Shown one piece after another: positions 8,170 to 16,525 of a stretch of 48,278 bases of DNA; the first letter of the stretch is position 1; each line of letters starts with the position of its first letter. Both the position numbers and the translations under genes were made by a program. The stretch is from Hyphomicrobiales bacterium (lineage in GTDB: Bacteria; Pseudomonadota; Alphaproteobacteria; Rhizobiales; Beijerinckiaceae): assembly GCA_003963405.1 (NCBI GenBank), contig RXIY01000040.1, forward strand, positions 1-48,278, in the 5' to 3' direction. A model generated the notes under the pieces. It searched no databases. It saw only the letters and a program-made list of their open reading frames with translations, and had not been told where the DNA came from.

Positions 8170-9324
8170 ATGCCGTGGAATCTTCTCTTCAGCCTTCTCC
8201 TCGCCTTGACTGTCGCCGCGCCGGCCTTCGGCGCCGCGCCGAACGGGCAGGCCGGCGTGGCGGCGCCGAGCGAGCCCTCCGCCCCGCTGGAGATGGTCGC
8301 CCCGCTGACCGAGGCGCAGATTCATGCCGCGGGAATCGAGACCCAGCCCGTCGAGCCCGAATCAGGCGTCGGCGAGATCGTCGTGCCGGGCGTCGTCACC
8401 GTGCCGCCACAGCAGTTGCGCATCGTGGCCGCCCCGGCGGCCGGACTCGTCGAGACGCTGCTCGTCGCGCCGGATGAAGACGTGAAGGAGGGCGATCCGA
8501 TCGCGACGCTGAAATCCTCGGAGCTCGTCGAATTCCAGCGCGCCTATCTCCACGCCTTGTCCGACGCCAATCTGATGGCGGAAAAGCTTCGGCGCGACGA
8601 GCAACTCTTCAAGGAGAAGATCATCGCCGAGCGCCGGCTGATCGTAACCCGAGCCGAGGCGACGCAGGCCCGCTCCACGCTGGACGAGCGCGCCCAGATC
8701 CTGGCGCTCGCCGGCATGACCGAAAGCGAGATCGCCGAACTGAAAAAGGACCGCAAGCTCGCAAGCTCGCTGCTCGTCCGCGCGCCGATCGGCGGCACGA
8801 TCCTCCAGCGGCACGGCACGACGGGCGAGCGCGTGCAGGCCTCGGCTCCGCTTGTGACCATCGCCCGGCTCGATCCCATCTGGGTCAATCTGCAGGTGCC
8901 GCTCAGCCGCGCGGTCGCGCTCGAGAGCGTCGAAAAGGTCCATCTGCCCTCCGCAGGGCTCGAGGGCCGGCTGATCCGCATCGGCCATACGGTCGACTCG
9001 GCGACGCAGTCGGTGACGGCGGTGGCGGAATTCCGGCCGGGACGCAGTCCGCTGCGGCCGGGGCAGGCGGTCACGGCGATCCTCCGGGTCAAGGGCGGCG
9101 GCGCCTCGCAGTGGCGCGTGCCGGCGGATGCGGTGATCAGCCATCGCAACCACAACTGGGTCTTCGTGCGCGTAACCGAGGGCTTCCGCGCCATTCCGGT
9201 GACGCTCGTCTCAGAGACGCCCCAATTCGCCTCCGTGCAGGGCGCGCTCAAGGTGGGGGAGCGGGTGGCGACGCGCGGGCTGCTGACGCTTCTCGCCGAA
9301 CTGGCCGAGATCGAGAGCAAGTGA
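8170..9324 (+). CDS. RND efflux periplasmic adaptor (HlyD/CusB/CzcB family)
   Basis: Membrane fusion protein of a tripartite RND pump, 384 aa. It bridges the inner-membrane pump and outer-membrane channel across the periplasm. The start at 8170 is chosen because it begins a clear signal peptide (MPWNLLFSLLLALTVAAPAFGA); the frame is open further upstream, with a GTG at 8080 that would break this signal. Features in order are a lipoyl/barrel-sandwich half (VVTVPPQQLRIVAAPAAGLVETLLV), an alpha-hairpin (~120-190) with coiled-coil character, the second lipoyl half (LLVRAPIGGTILQRHGTTGERV), then beta-barrel and membrane-proximal domains. It is the first gene of a three-gene operon, with 9 nt to the pump gene. 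There are no His- or Met-rich metal-binding segments, so the substrate is uncertain. Confidence 0.93.
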   Translation: MPWNLLFSLLLALTVAAPAFGAAPNGQAGVAAPSEPSAPLEMVAPLTEAQIHAAGIETQPVEPESGVGEIVVPGVVTVPPQQLRIVAAPAAGLVETLLVAPDEDVKEGDPIATLKSSELVEFQRAYLHALSDANLMAEKLRRDEQLFKEKIIAERRLIVTRAEATQARSTLDERAQILALAGMTESEIAELKKDRKLASSLLVRAPIGGTILQRHGTTGERVQASAPLVTIARLDPIWVNLQVPLSRAVALESVEKVHLPSAGLEGRLIRIGHTVDSATQSVTAVAEFRPGRSPLRPGQAVTAILRVKGGGASQWRVPADAVISHRNHNWVFVRVTEGFRAIPVTLVSETPQFASVQGALKVGERVATRGLLTLLAELAEIESK

Positions 9325-9333
9325 TCGCCCGTC

Positions 9334-12300
9334 ATGCTTGAGCGCCTGATCCATTTCTCGCTTCGCCAGCGGCTTCTCACCTTCCTCTGCGCGCTGTTCG
9401 TCGCCGGCTGGGGCGCGGTGAGCTATCTCAAGCTCCCGATCGACGCCTTTCCGGACGTCGCGCCGGTGCAGGTGCTCGTCGCCATGCGGGCGCCGGGTCT
9501 CACGCCCGAGGAGCTGGAGGCGCGCGTGACCGCGCCCATCGAGATCGCCGCCAAGGGCATTCCCTCGCTCGTGCGCATGCGTTCGACGACGCGATACTCG
9601 GTCACGCTGATCACCTTCGAATTCGCGGAAGGAACCGACATCTACTGGGCGCGCGCGCAGGTCAATGAGCGCCTCTCCCAGGTTCAGGATCAATTGCCGG
9701 ACGGCGTCACCGGCGGCCTTGCGCCGATCGTCACGCCGCTCGGCGAGATGCTGATGTTCACGCTCGTCGGCGGCGATCTGACGCCGACCGAGCAGCGCGG
9801 CCTGCTCGACTGGACGATCCGCCCGGCGATCCGCGGCCTTCCCGGCGTCGCCGATCTCAACGTGCTCGGCGGCTTCGTGCGCACCTTCGAGGTGGCGCCG
9901 TCGCCCGCCGCCATGGCGGCGCGGGGCGTCACCGTGGCCATGCTCGAAACCGCGCTCTCCAAGAACAACCGCAACGACGGCGCCGGCCGCGTCCGCGACG
10001 GCGAGGAGGCGCTGCTGGTGCGCGCCGAGGGTCGGCTGCGGTCGCTCGAAGACATTCGCTCGGTCGTGATCGAGTCGCGAAAGACCGGCGTCGTGCGCGT
10101 CGGCGACGTGGCGGAAGTGCGCTTCGGCGCGTTGCCGCGCAACGGCGTCGTGACCCGCAATGGGGAGGGCGAGGCGGTCTGGGGGCTGGTGCTGGGCCTG
10201 CGCGGCGCGGATGCGCGAACGGTCGTAGACGGCGTCAAGGCGCGCTTCGCCGAGATCGAGCCGCTGCTGCCCAAGGGCGCGAAAATCGAAATTTTCTACG
10301 ACCGCAGCGAGCTGATCGGCAAGGCGGTCTGGACCGTGCAGAAAGTGTTGATCGAGGCCATCGTCCTCGTCGTGATCCTGCTCGCGCTCTTTCTCGGCAA
10401 TCTGCGCGCCGCGCTCGTCGTCTCCGTCATCCTGCCGCTCGCGGCGCTCGCGACATTCGGCATCATGCGGCTCTGGGGCCTTTCGGCCAATATCATGTCG
10501 CTCGGCGGCCTCGCCATCGCGATCGGCCTCCTCGTCGATTGCGCGGTGGTCGTGGTGGAGAATGTCGAGCACCGGCTCGCCCACGCCCATGACGCGACGC
10601 TCGCCGACCGCATCTTCATGACGCTGGAGGCGACGAGCGAAGTCGCGACGCCGCTCGCCTCGGGCGTCGTCATCATCGTCACGGTGTTCCTGCCGCTCCT
10701 CTCTCTCGAGGGTCTCGAAGGCCGGCTCTTTGCGCCGGTGGCGCTCACCATCGCCTTCGCGCTCGGCTCGGCGCTTGTTCTGTCGCTGACCGTGGTGCCG
10801 GCGTTGAGCGCGTCGCTCCTGCGCCCCGGCGCGGCGGACGAGCCCTGGCTCGTGCGCAAGATCGCGGCGATTTACGAGCCTTTGCTCGAGATCGCCCTGG
10901 CGCGGCCGCTGGCGGTGGGCGGCGTCGCGATCCTCGGCCTCGTCGTCGCGGGCCTGGCCTTCTCGCGCATCGGCCAGACCTTCATGCCGGTGATGGACGA
11001 GGGGACGCCGGTCATCACCGTGCGCAAGCATCCCACGATCAGCGTCGCCGTGGCGGCGGAGACCGACAAGCTGATCCAGCGCCAGATCATGGAGAAAATG
11101 CCGGAAGTGAAAGGCATGATGGCCCGCGCCGGCGCCGACGAATTGGGCATTGATCCCGTCGGGCTCAACGAGACGGATAATTTCCTCACGCTCGCTCCGC
11201 AGAAAGAGTGGCGCGGGCACGGCATGGACTGGCTCGTGGGCGAAATCCGCCAGGTCCTCGACGCCATTCCCGGCATTTCATACGCGTTTTCGCAGCCGAT
11301 CGACATGCGCGTGCAGGAGATGATCATCGGCGCGCGCGGCGACGTGGTCGTGAAGATCTTTGGCGACGACATCAACGAACTCAACCGCCTGACCCGCGAG
11401 GTGACGGCGGAGCTCAAGAAAATCCCCGGCGCGCGCGACGTGTTCGGACTCCAGAACGACGGCATGCGCTATCTCACCGCGCGCGTCGACCGGCTGGCGG
11501 CCGGGCGCTTCGGCCTCAACGCCGGCGAGATTCAGGACGCCCTGCGCGTCTGGGTCGACGGTCAGCAGGTCGGCATCGTGCTCGAAGGCCCGATCCGCAC
11601 GCCGCTCGTCATTCGCGGCTCCGAAACCTCGCGGCGGTCGTCGGTCGATTTCGCGCGCCTGCCCATGGTCTCCAACGACGGCAAGGTCGTGGAGCTCTCC
11701 CAGCTTGCCGAGGTGCAGGCGGAGAACGGCCCCATCCAGGTCATCCGCGAGGATGGCCGTCGCTTCGCGACCGTCCTCGCCAATGTCGAGGGGCGCGATC
11801 TCGTCGGCTTCGTGGACGAGGCGAAAGCCGCCGTCGCGCGGCATGTGAAGACGCCCAAGGGCTACAGCTATCAATGGGGCGGGCAGTTCGAGAACCAGCA
11901 ACGCGCCTCCGCGCGGCTCGCCATCGTCGTGCCCATCGCTCTGGCGCTGATTTTCCTCTTGCTCTATTTCACATTCAACTCCGCGCTGCAGGCGACGCTC
12001 GTCTTCTGCAACGTGCCTTTCGCCGCGATCGGCGGCATTCTCGGGCTCTGGCTCTCGGGCGAATTTCTCTCGGTTCCGGCGTCGGTCGGCTTCATCGCGC
12101 TCATCGGCATCGCCGTGCTGAATGGCGTGGTGCTGATCTCCTACATCAACAAGCTGGTCTCGGAGGGGAACCGCACGACCCGCGAAGCCGTCGTCGAGGG
12201 CGCGCGGCGGCGCATGCGCCCGGTCATGCTGACCGCGACCATCGCGGCCTTCGGCCTCATTCCCTTCCTCTTCGCCACGGGGCCGGGCGCCGAGATTCAG

Positions 12301-12447
12301 CGCCCGCTCGCCATCGTCGTGATCGGCGGGCTGATTTCCGCGACCGCGCTGACGCTCGTGCTGTTGCCGATCCTCTATGATCGCGCCGTCGGCTGGCGTC
12401 TGCGCGCCAAACGCAACCGCCTCGCCCATCGCATGGTCCGTACATGA
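9334..12447 (+). CDS. RND efflux pump, heavy-metal (CusA/CzcA) family
   Basis: Inner-membrane proton-driven efflux transporter, 1037 aa, the usual length for HME-RND proteins. It has the family N-terminus (SYLKLPIDAFPDV), TM1, a large porter domain, a TM2-6 block, a second porter domain and a final TM7-12 block. The TM4 proton-relay region reads AIAIGLLVDCAVVVVENVEHR, with Asp402 and Glu409 present. The extra upstream Asp of CzcA (DFG..VD) is replaced by IAIG, as in CusA. The CusA methionine relay is not obvious, so Cu/Ag is not established. The stop overlaps the start of the outer-membrane factor by ATGA, indicating translational coupling. Confidence 0.95.
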   Translation: MLERLIHFSLRQRLLTFLCALFVAGWGAVSYLKLPIDAFPDVAPVQVLVAMRAPGLTPEELEARVTAPIEIAAKGIPSLVRMRSTTRYSVTLITFEFAEGTDIYWARAQVNERLSQVQDQLPDGVTGGLAPIVTPLGEMLMFTLVGGDLTPTEQRGLLDWTIRPAIRGLPGVADLNVLGGFVRTFEVAPSPAAMAARGVTVAMLETALSKNNRNDGAGRVRDGEEALLVRAEGRLRSLEDIRSVVIESRKTGVVRVGDVAEVRFGALPRNGVVTRNGEGEAVWGLVLGLRGADARTVVDGVKARFAEIEPLLPKGAKIEIFYDRSELIGKAVWTVQKVLIEAIVLVVILLALFLGNLRAALVVSVILPLAALATFGIMRLWGLSANIMSLGGLAIAIGLLVDCAVVVVENVEHRLAHAHDATLADRIFMTLEATSEVATPLASGVVIIVTVFLPLLSLEGLEGRLFAPVALTIAFALGSALVLSLTVVPALSASLLRPGAADEPWLVRKIAAIYEPLLEIALARPLAVGGVAILGLVVAGLAFSRIGQTFMPVMDEGTPVITVRKHPTISVAVAAETDKLIQRQIMEKMPEVKGMMARAGADELGIDPVGLNETDNFLTLAPQKEWRGHGMDWLVGEIRQVLDAIPGISYAFSQPIDMRVQEMIIGARGDVVVKIFGDDINELNRLTREVTAELKKIPGARDVFGLQNDGMRYLTARVDRLAAGRFGLNAGEIQDALRVWVDGQQVGIVLEGPIRTPLVIRGSETSRRSSVDFARLPMVSNDGKVVELSQLAEVQAENGPIQVIREDGRRFATVLANVEGRDLVGFVDEAKAAVARHVKTPKGYSYQWGGQFENQQRASARLAIVVPIALALIFLLLYFTFNSALQATLVFCNVPFAAIGGILGLWLSGEFLSVPASVGFIALIGIAVLNGVVLISYINKLVSEGNRTTREAVVEGARRRMRPVMLTATIAAFGLIPFLFATGPGAEIQRPLAIVVIGGLISATALTLVLLPILYDRAVGWRLRAKRNRLAHRMVRT

Positions 12448-13745
12448 GACGCGTGGCGCTCTTCGTCGCCGCCGCGCTTTGCGCGCCTGCCGCCCCGGTG
12501 CTCGCGGGGCCGAAGGCGCGCGGCGCAGTGACGGTTAAGGGCGATCAGCCTGTCGAGAAGCGGGGCAAGAAGCCACTCGGCCATCAACTCGTGCGCCATC
12601 TCGACATGGCCGTGGCGATCGACGCGCAGAGCGTCGGGCTCGCGGCCCAGCTCGGCGCGGTGACCTCGCGCTACGCCACGACGCGCTCGATCTCGCCGGG
12701 GTCGCCCTATCTGGGGAGCACGCAGCGCAACGCGGTCGCGGGCAATCTGCGAAATTACAATGAAACGGAGGTCGAGGCCGGCCTGCCGCTGTGGCTGCCC
12801 GGCCAGCGCGACGCCATGGAGACGACAGTCGCCACGGGCGCCATAGAGGTGGAGGAGCGCATCGCTTTGCGGCGCCTCGATGTCGCGGGCCTGTTGCGCG
12901 ACGCCTGGTGGAACGCCCAGCGCGCCGTGCGGGAGGCGGGCGTGGCGCGCAATCGCGTGGCGACGGCGCGCGAGATCGGCGCCGACATGACGCGGCGCGT
13001 GGAGCTCGGCGACGCGGCCGAGGCCGACGCGCTGCTCGCGAAGAACGAACTGCTCGCCGCCGAAACGGAGCTCGCGCAGGCGGAGGGCGCGGAAAAAGTG
13101 GCGCGGGTGAACTATCAGGCGCTCACCGGCGGCGCGCCGCCCGACGGAACGCTCGAAACCCTGAAGCCCGCCGGCGACATCGAGGATCATCCGGCGCTGC
13201 GCACGCCGATCGCGGCGCTCCGCCGCGCCGAGGCTCAGGCCCAGCTCGTCGAGGCGACGCCGATCGAGAGCCCCGACGTCGCCGTCTTTGGGCGGCAGGA
13301 GCACAACCGGCAATATTCGACCGACCTCTCGCAGCCGATCACCGATCAGCTCACCAACGCCACCACGGTCGGCGTTCGCCTCCGCATCCCTCTGCCGACG
13401 GACGGGCGCCAGGAGCCGAGGCGCGCAGAGGCCTATGCCGAAATGACTCGCGCGCGGGCGGATTATGAAAAGGCCAAGCGTGTCGTGCTCGCCGACATTG
13501 CCGCGGCCCGCGCCAATCTCGCCGCCGCGCGCCGCGCCGCGGGATTGGCCGACAAGCGGCTCGCCGTGGCCAACGAACAGTTCGAACTGTCGCGCAAATC
13601 CTTTGCACTGGGCGAAATCGGCGGTCTCGACTTTTACCGGATCCGCCAGCTTCAGCTCGACGCCCAGCGGGCCCAGGCGGCGACGACGGTCGCCGTCGGC
13701 GCGGCGATCTCGCGCCTCAATCAGGCGCAGGGCTATGCGCCCTGA
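12444..13745 (+). CDS. TolC-family outer-membrane efflux protein
   Basis: Outer-membrane channel of the same tripartite RND system, 433 aa. It starts with a signal peptide (MRRVALFVAAALCAPAAPVLAG) and then carries two long Ala/Glu/Arg-rich helical repeats typical of OEP domains (around 150-240 and 330-425). An intervening beta segment ends in TVGVRLRIPLP, a common strand motif in this family. The first codon overlaps the pump stop by 4 nt (ATGA), so it belongs to the same operon. Its stop is immediately adjacent to the stop of the convergent hydrolase gene. It resembles CzcC/CusC-type factors. Confidence 0.93.
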   Translation: MRRVALFVAAALCAPAAPVLAGPKARGAVTVKGDQPVEKRGKKPLGHQLVRHLDMAVAIDAQSVGLAAQLGAVTSRYATTRSISPGSPYLGSTQRNAVAGNLRNYNETEVEAGLPLWLPGQRDAMETTVATGAIEVEERIALRRLDVAGLLRDAWWNAQRAVREAGVARNRVATAREIGADMTRRVELGDAAEADALLAKNELLAAETELAQAEGAEKVARVNYQALTGGAPPDGTLETLKPAGDIEDHPALRTPIAALRRAEAQAQLVEATPIESPDVAVFGRQEHNRQYSTDLSQPITDQLTNATTVGVRLRIPLPTDGRQEPRRAEAYAEMTRARADYEKAKRVVLADIAAARANLAAARRAAGLADKRLAVANEQFELSRKSFALGEIGGLDFYRIRQLQLDAQRAQAATTVAVGAAISRLNQAQGYAP

Positions 13746-14612
13746 TCAGGGACAGGCGTCGAGGAACGCCATGATGCGCGCAAGGGTCGGCTGATCGAGG
13801 AGCAGCGGCGCATGGCCCTGTCCCGGCACAGTATGACGCTCGAGGAGCGGCGCGCGTCGGGCCATTTCGTTGAAGACGTCCTGAGAAAGAATATCGCTTG
13901 TCTCGCCGCGCAGGGCGAGGATCGGGACTTTCGCCAGCGTCGCGAAGGGCTCCCAGAATTCCTCGAATTCCGCGTCCGGCGTGACGGCGTCGAGCGTGTG
14001 GTTGAGCGCCGGATCATAGCGGAGCTCGACTCGCCCCTCCGTCTCGACGAAGGTCTGGCGCGCATAGATCTCCCATTCCTCGGCGCTGACGCCCGTGAAT
14101 TGCGGCGCGGCCGTCATGCGCATGAGCGCGATCGCCTCGGCGAGCCGCGAGAGCGGCGGCAGCTTGCCGACATAGCGCTTGATGCGCAGAAGCCCGTCCT
14201 TCTCGATCTTCGGGCCGATGTCGTTGAGAATCGCCGCGCGCACCAGCGAGGGCCGCGCCTGCGCGATGCGCATCGTATGCAGCCCGCCGCGCGACGTGCC
14301 GAGAAAAACCGCCTGCGTCACGCCGGCCTCGACGAGAACCGCGAAAATATCGTCCTGCTCGACATCGAGATCGTAACGGCGCCAGTCCTTGTCCCACGCC
14401 GATCGCCCGCGCCCGCGATAATCGAGCGCGAGCACCCGCCGCTCCCGCGCGGCCTCGGCCACGCGCCAGAAATCATCGGCCGTGCGCGCGAGGCCCGGCA
14501 GGCAGACGAGCGGCAGGCGCGCCGCTTCCGGCGCCGGGTAATCGAGATAATGCAGACGGAGACCGTCGGCGGCGACGACGAAACGGCTTTCGGCGGGACG
14601 GGTCGAGCTCAA
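13746..14612 (-). CDS. Alpha/beta hydrolase
   Basis: Predicted cytoplasmic alpha/beta-fold hydrolase, 288 aa. The oxyanion region is LVCLPGLARTADDF, the nucleophile elbow GTSRGGLHT carries the catalytic Ser, and a C-terminal catalytic His lies in PGQGHAPLL. A start at the TTG at 14612 is best: GGGAG lies nine bases upstream and the protein then begins SSTRPAESRF before the first beta strand. The frame remains open for 77 more codons, but that part is antisense to the ribbon-helix-helix gene and has no family similarity. The substrate is unknown; relatives include esterases, lactonases and C-C hydrolases. Its stop codon abuts that of the RND outer-membrane gene. Confidence 0.88.
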   Translation of the reverse strand: MSSTRPAESRFVVAADGLRLHYLDYPAPEAARLPLVCLPGLARTADDFWRVAEAARERRVLALDYRGRGRSAWDKDWRRYDLDVEQDDIFAVLVEAGVTQAVFLGTSRGGLHTMRIAQARPSLVRAAILNDIGPKIEKDGLLRIKRYVGKLPPLSRLAEAIALMRMTAAPQFTGVSAEEWEIYARQTFVETEGRVELRYDPALNHTLDAVTPDAEFEEFWEPFATLAKVPILALRGETSDILSQDVFNEMARRAPLLERHTVPGQGHAPLLLDQPTLARIMAFLDACP

Positions 14613-14671
14613 GGCGGCGGACTCCCTTTTTGGGGTGTTTCTACCGCGACCGGCGCGGGGATCAACTGCGA

Positions 14672-15241
14672 TCAGGAAGCCTTGCCCTCGCCGGACTGGC
14701 CGGGCGGGTTCTTCTGGGCCGCCGCCGGCGCCGGCGCTGGCGGCCTCGGGGGCCAGTCGGGCGGCTGAACGCCGGCGTTCAGAATAACGGTGCGCATGGC
14801 TCTTCCGGCCGCCCATCTGTCCGTCGTCCGCGTGTTGCGCCAAATCTCTGCGAATTCGTCGATCTGCGGCCAGATGATGTCGATATAGGCTTCCTTGTAG
14901 GCTGTCCGTTTTTCCGTCACGTAGAAGAACGGCCAGTGCATGTTGGCGAAGGAAACGATGAACTGCTCCTCATAGTTCGGGTAGAGCTTCTTCTCCGACC
15001 ACATTTTCAGCGAGCGGACGCCTTCGTTGATATGCCAGAAATGCGTCCATTTGATTTCCCCCGTTCGGGGATCGTCGGCAAGATTGATCCTGTCCGCCGC
15101 TTCCTGAATGGCTCTTTCCACCACCGTCGAGATGCTTTGCCCCTTGCATCTGGCGACGAAATCCACAAGGAAGCGCGTCGCCGGGTCCATGCGCATGGAA
15201 AGGACCTCGCTTTTCGCGCCTTTTTTCGTGTCTCTCGCCAT
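14672..15241 (-). CDS. Unrecognised protein with N-terminal ribbon-helix-helix-like region
   Basis: A 189-residue protein that I cannot assign to a family. Residues ~10-50 (SEVLSMRMDPATRFLVDFVA...STVVERAIQEAADRI) have the beta-helix-helix pattern of CopG/Arc-type DNA-binding domains. Residues ~60-150 are rich in Trp, Tyr and Phe and contain WTHFWHINEGVRSLKMWSEKK and a conserved-looking IIWPQIDEFAEIWR helix. The tail (~155-189) is Pro/Ala-rich and probably disordered. The start at 15241 gives the Lys-rich MARDTKKGAKSE N-terminus. It lies 59 bp upstream of the hydrolase gene and divergent from accA, so it may be a local transcription regulator; that is inference. Confidence 0.75.
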   Translation of the reverse strand: MARDTKKGAKSEVLSMRMDPATRFLVDFVARCKGQSISTVVERAIQEAADRINLADDPRTGEIKWTHFWHINEGVRSLKMWSEKKLYPNYEEQFIVSFANMHWPFFYVTEKRTAYKEAYIDIIWPQIDEFAEIWRNTRTTDRWAAGRAMRTVILNAGVQPPDWPPRPPAPAPAAAQKNPPGQSGEGKAS

Positions 15242-15403
15242 TCCCGCCCGCCAGCGACTTCGATGTGTGGATGATGCTACACAAAGCTGGTTCGAGCCCG
15301 GCGCCGTCCTTTTCTTGACTTCGTAGCGCCGAGCGGCGAGTTTGCGCGCGCGAAGCCGCCCCCGGCTGCCCGAAGGCTTTCAAGCAAGGAATCCCCCTCG
15401 TCC

Positions 15404-16369
15404 ATGCGCTCCTATCTCGACTTCGAAAAGCCCGTCGCCGAACTCGAAACCAAGGTGGAGGAGCTGCGCACACTGGCCGAGAAAGGCGAAGGGGTGTCTA
15501 TCGCCGAGGAGCTGACCAAGCTCGAGGCGAAGGCCGCCAAGGCGCTCGCGGATCTCTATGCGGGCCTGACGCCCTGGCAGAAGATTCAGGTCGCGCGCCA
15601 TCCCCAGCGGCCGCATTTCTCGGATTACGTCAAGCAGCTCGTCACCGAATTCACGCCGCTCGCCGGCGACCGCTTCTTCGGCGAGGATTCGGCCATCGTC
15701 GGCGGCTTCGGCCGCTTCCGGGGAGAGCCGGTCTGCATCATCGGTCAGGAGAAGGGCTCCGACACCGCGAGCCGCCTGCACCACAATTTCGGCATGGCGC
15801 GCCCCGAGGGATATCGCAAGGCCGTTCGCCTCATGGAGCTCGCCGACCGTTTCGGCCTGCCGGTCATCTCGCTCGTCGATACCGCCGGCGCCTTTCCGGG
15901 TATCGACGCCGAGGAGCGCGGCCAGGCCGAGGCCATCGCCCGCTCGACGGACGCCTCGCTTCAGCTTGGCGTCCCCAATGTCGCGGTCGTGGTGGGGGAG
16001 GGCGGCTCGGGCGGGGCCATCGCCATCGCGGCCGCCAACAAGGTGCTGATGCTCGAGCACGCGGTTTACACCGTCGCCTCGCCCGAGGCGTCGGCCTCGA
16101 TCCTGTGGCGCGATTCGGCCAGGGCGCAGGACGCCGCGACCAGCATGAAGATCACCGCGCAGGATCTGCTGAAATTCGGGATCATCGACCTGATCGTCGC
16201 GGAGCCTGCGGGCGGCGCCCATCGTGATCCCGCCGCCGCCATTGCTGCCGTCGGCGACGCGGTCTCGCTGGAGCTTTCGCGCCTGACTAATCTGTCGCGC
16301 GAGCAGTTGCGTCACGCCCGCGCCGAAAAGTTTCTCAACATGGGGCGCAAGCTCGACGAGAAGCGTTAA
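15404..16369 (+). CDS. accA: Acetyl-CoA carboxylase carboxyltransferase, alpha subunit
   Basis: Alpha subunit of the carboxyltransferase of acetyl-CoA carboxylase, 321 aa (family ~315-320). With AccD it transfers the carboxyl group from biotin-AccB to acetyl-CoA, giving malonyl-CoA for fatty-acid synthesis. The N-terminus (YLDFEKPVAELETKVEELR) is the family signature. Crotonase-like core motifs follow, including QEKGSDTASRLHHNFGMARPEGY, SLVDTAGAFPGIDAEERGQ and GEGGSGGAIAI. It is complete and monocistronic here, divergent from the ribbon-helix-helix gene. accD is not in the window, as is common. Confidence 0.98.
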   Translation: MRSYLDFEKPVAELETKVEELRTLAEKGEGVSIAEELTKLEAKAAKALADLYAGLTPWQKIQVARHPQRPHFSDYVKQLVTEFTPLAGDRFFGEDSAIVGGFGRFRGEPVCIIGQEKGSDTASRLHHNFGMARPEGYRKAVRLMELADRFGLPVISLVDTAGAFPGIDAEERGQAEAIARSTDASLQLGVPNVAVVVGEGGSGGAIAIAAANKVLMLEHAVYTVASPEASASILWRDSARAQDAATSMKITAQDLLKFGIIDLIVAEPAGGAHRDPAAAIAAVGDAVSLELSRLTNLSREQLRHARAEKFLNMGRKLDEKR

Positions 16370-16525
16370 GGTAAATGCGTAAAAAGCTCTTGTTCCAACC
16401 CCTCCAGAGGCGCCACGAACACTTTGTCGCCCAATGTTGGGACTAAGCAGCCAGATGGGCTGGGAGGCCCTCGCCCGTCGGCTTGCGTGAGCGGCGGGCA
16501 GGGACGCTGAAGGGAGCTCGAGAGC

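Noticed and set aside
15286-15302. T-arm-like hairpin (GCTGG TTCGAGC CCGGC) suggestive of a tRNA.
   Set aside because: No matching acceptor or anticodon stem upstream; the expected GGACGGC partner of the following GCCGTCC is absent.
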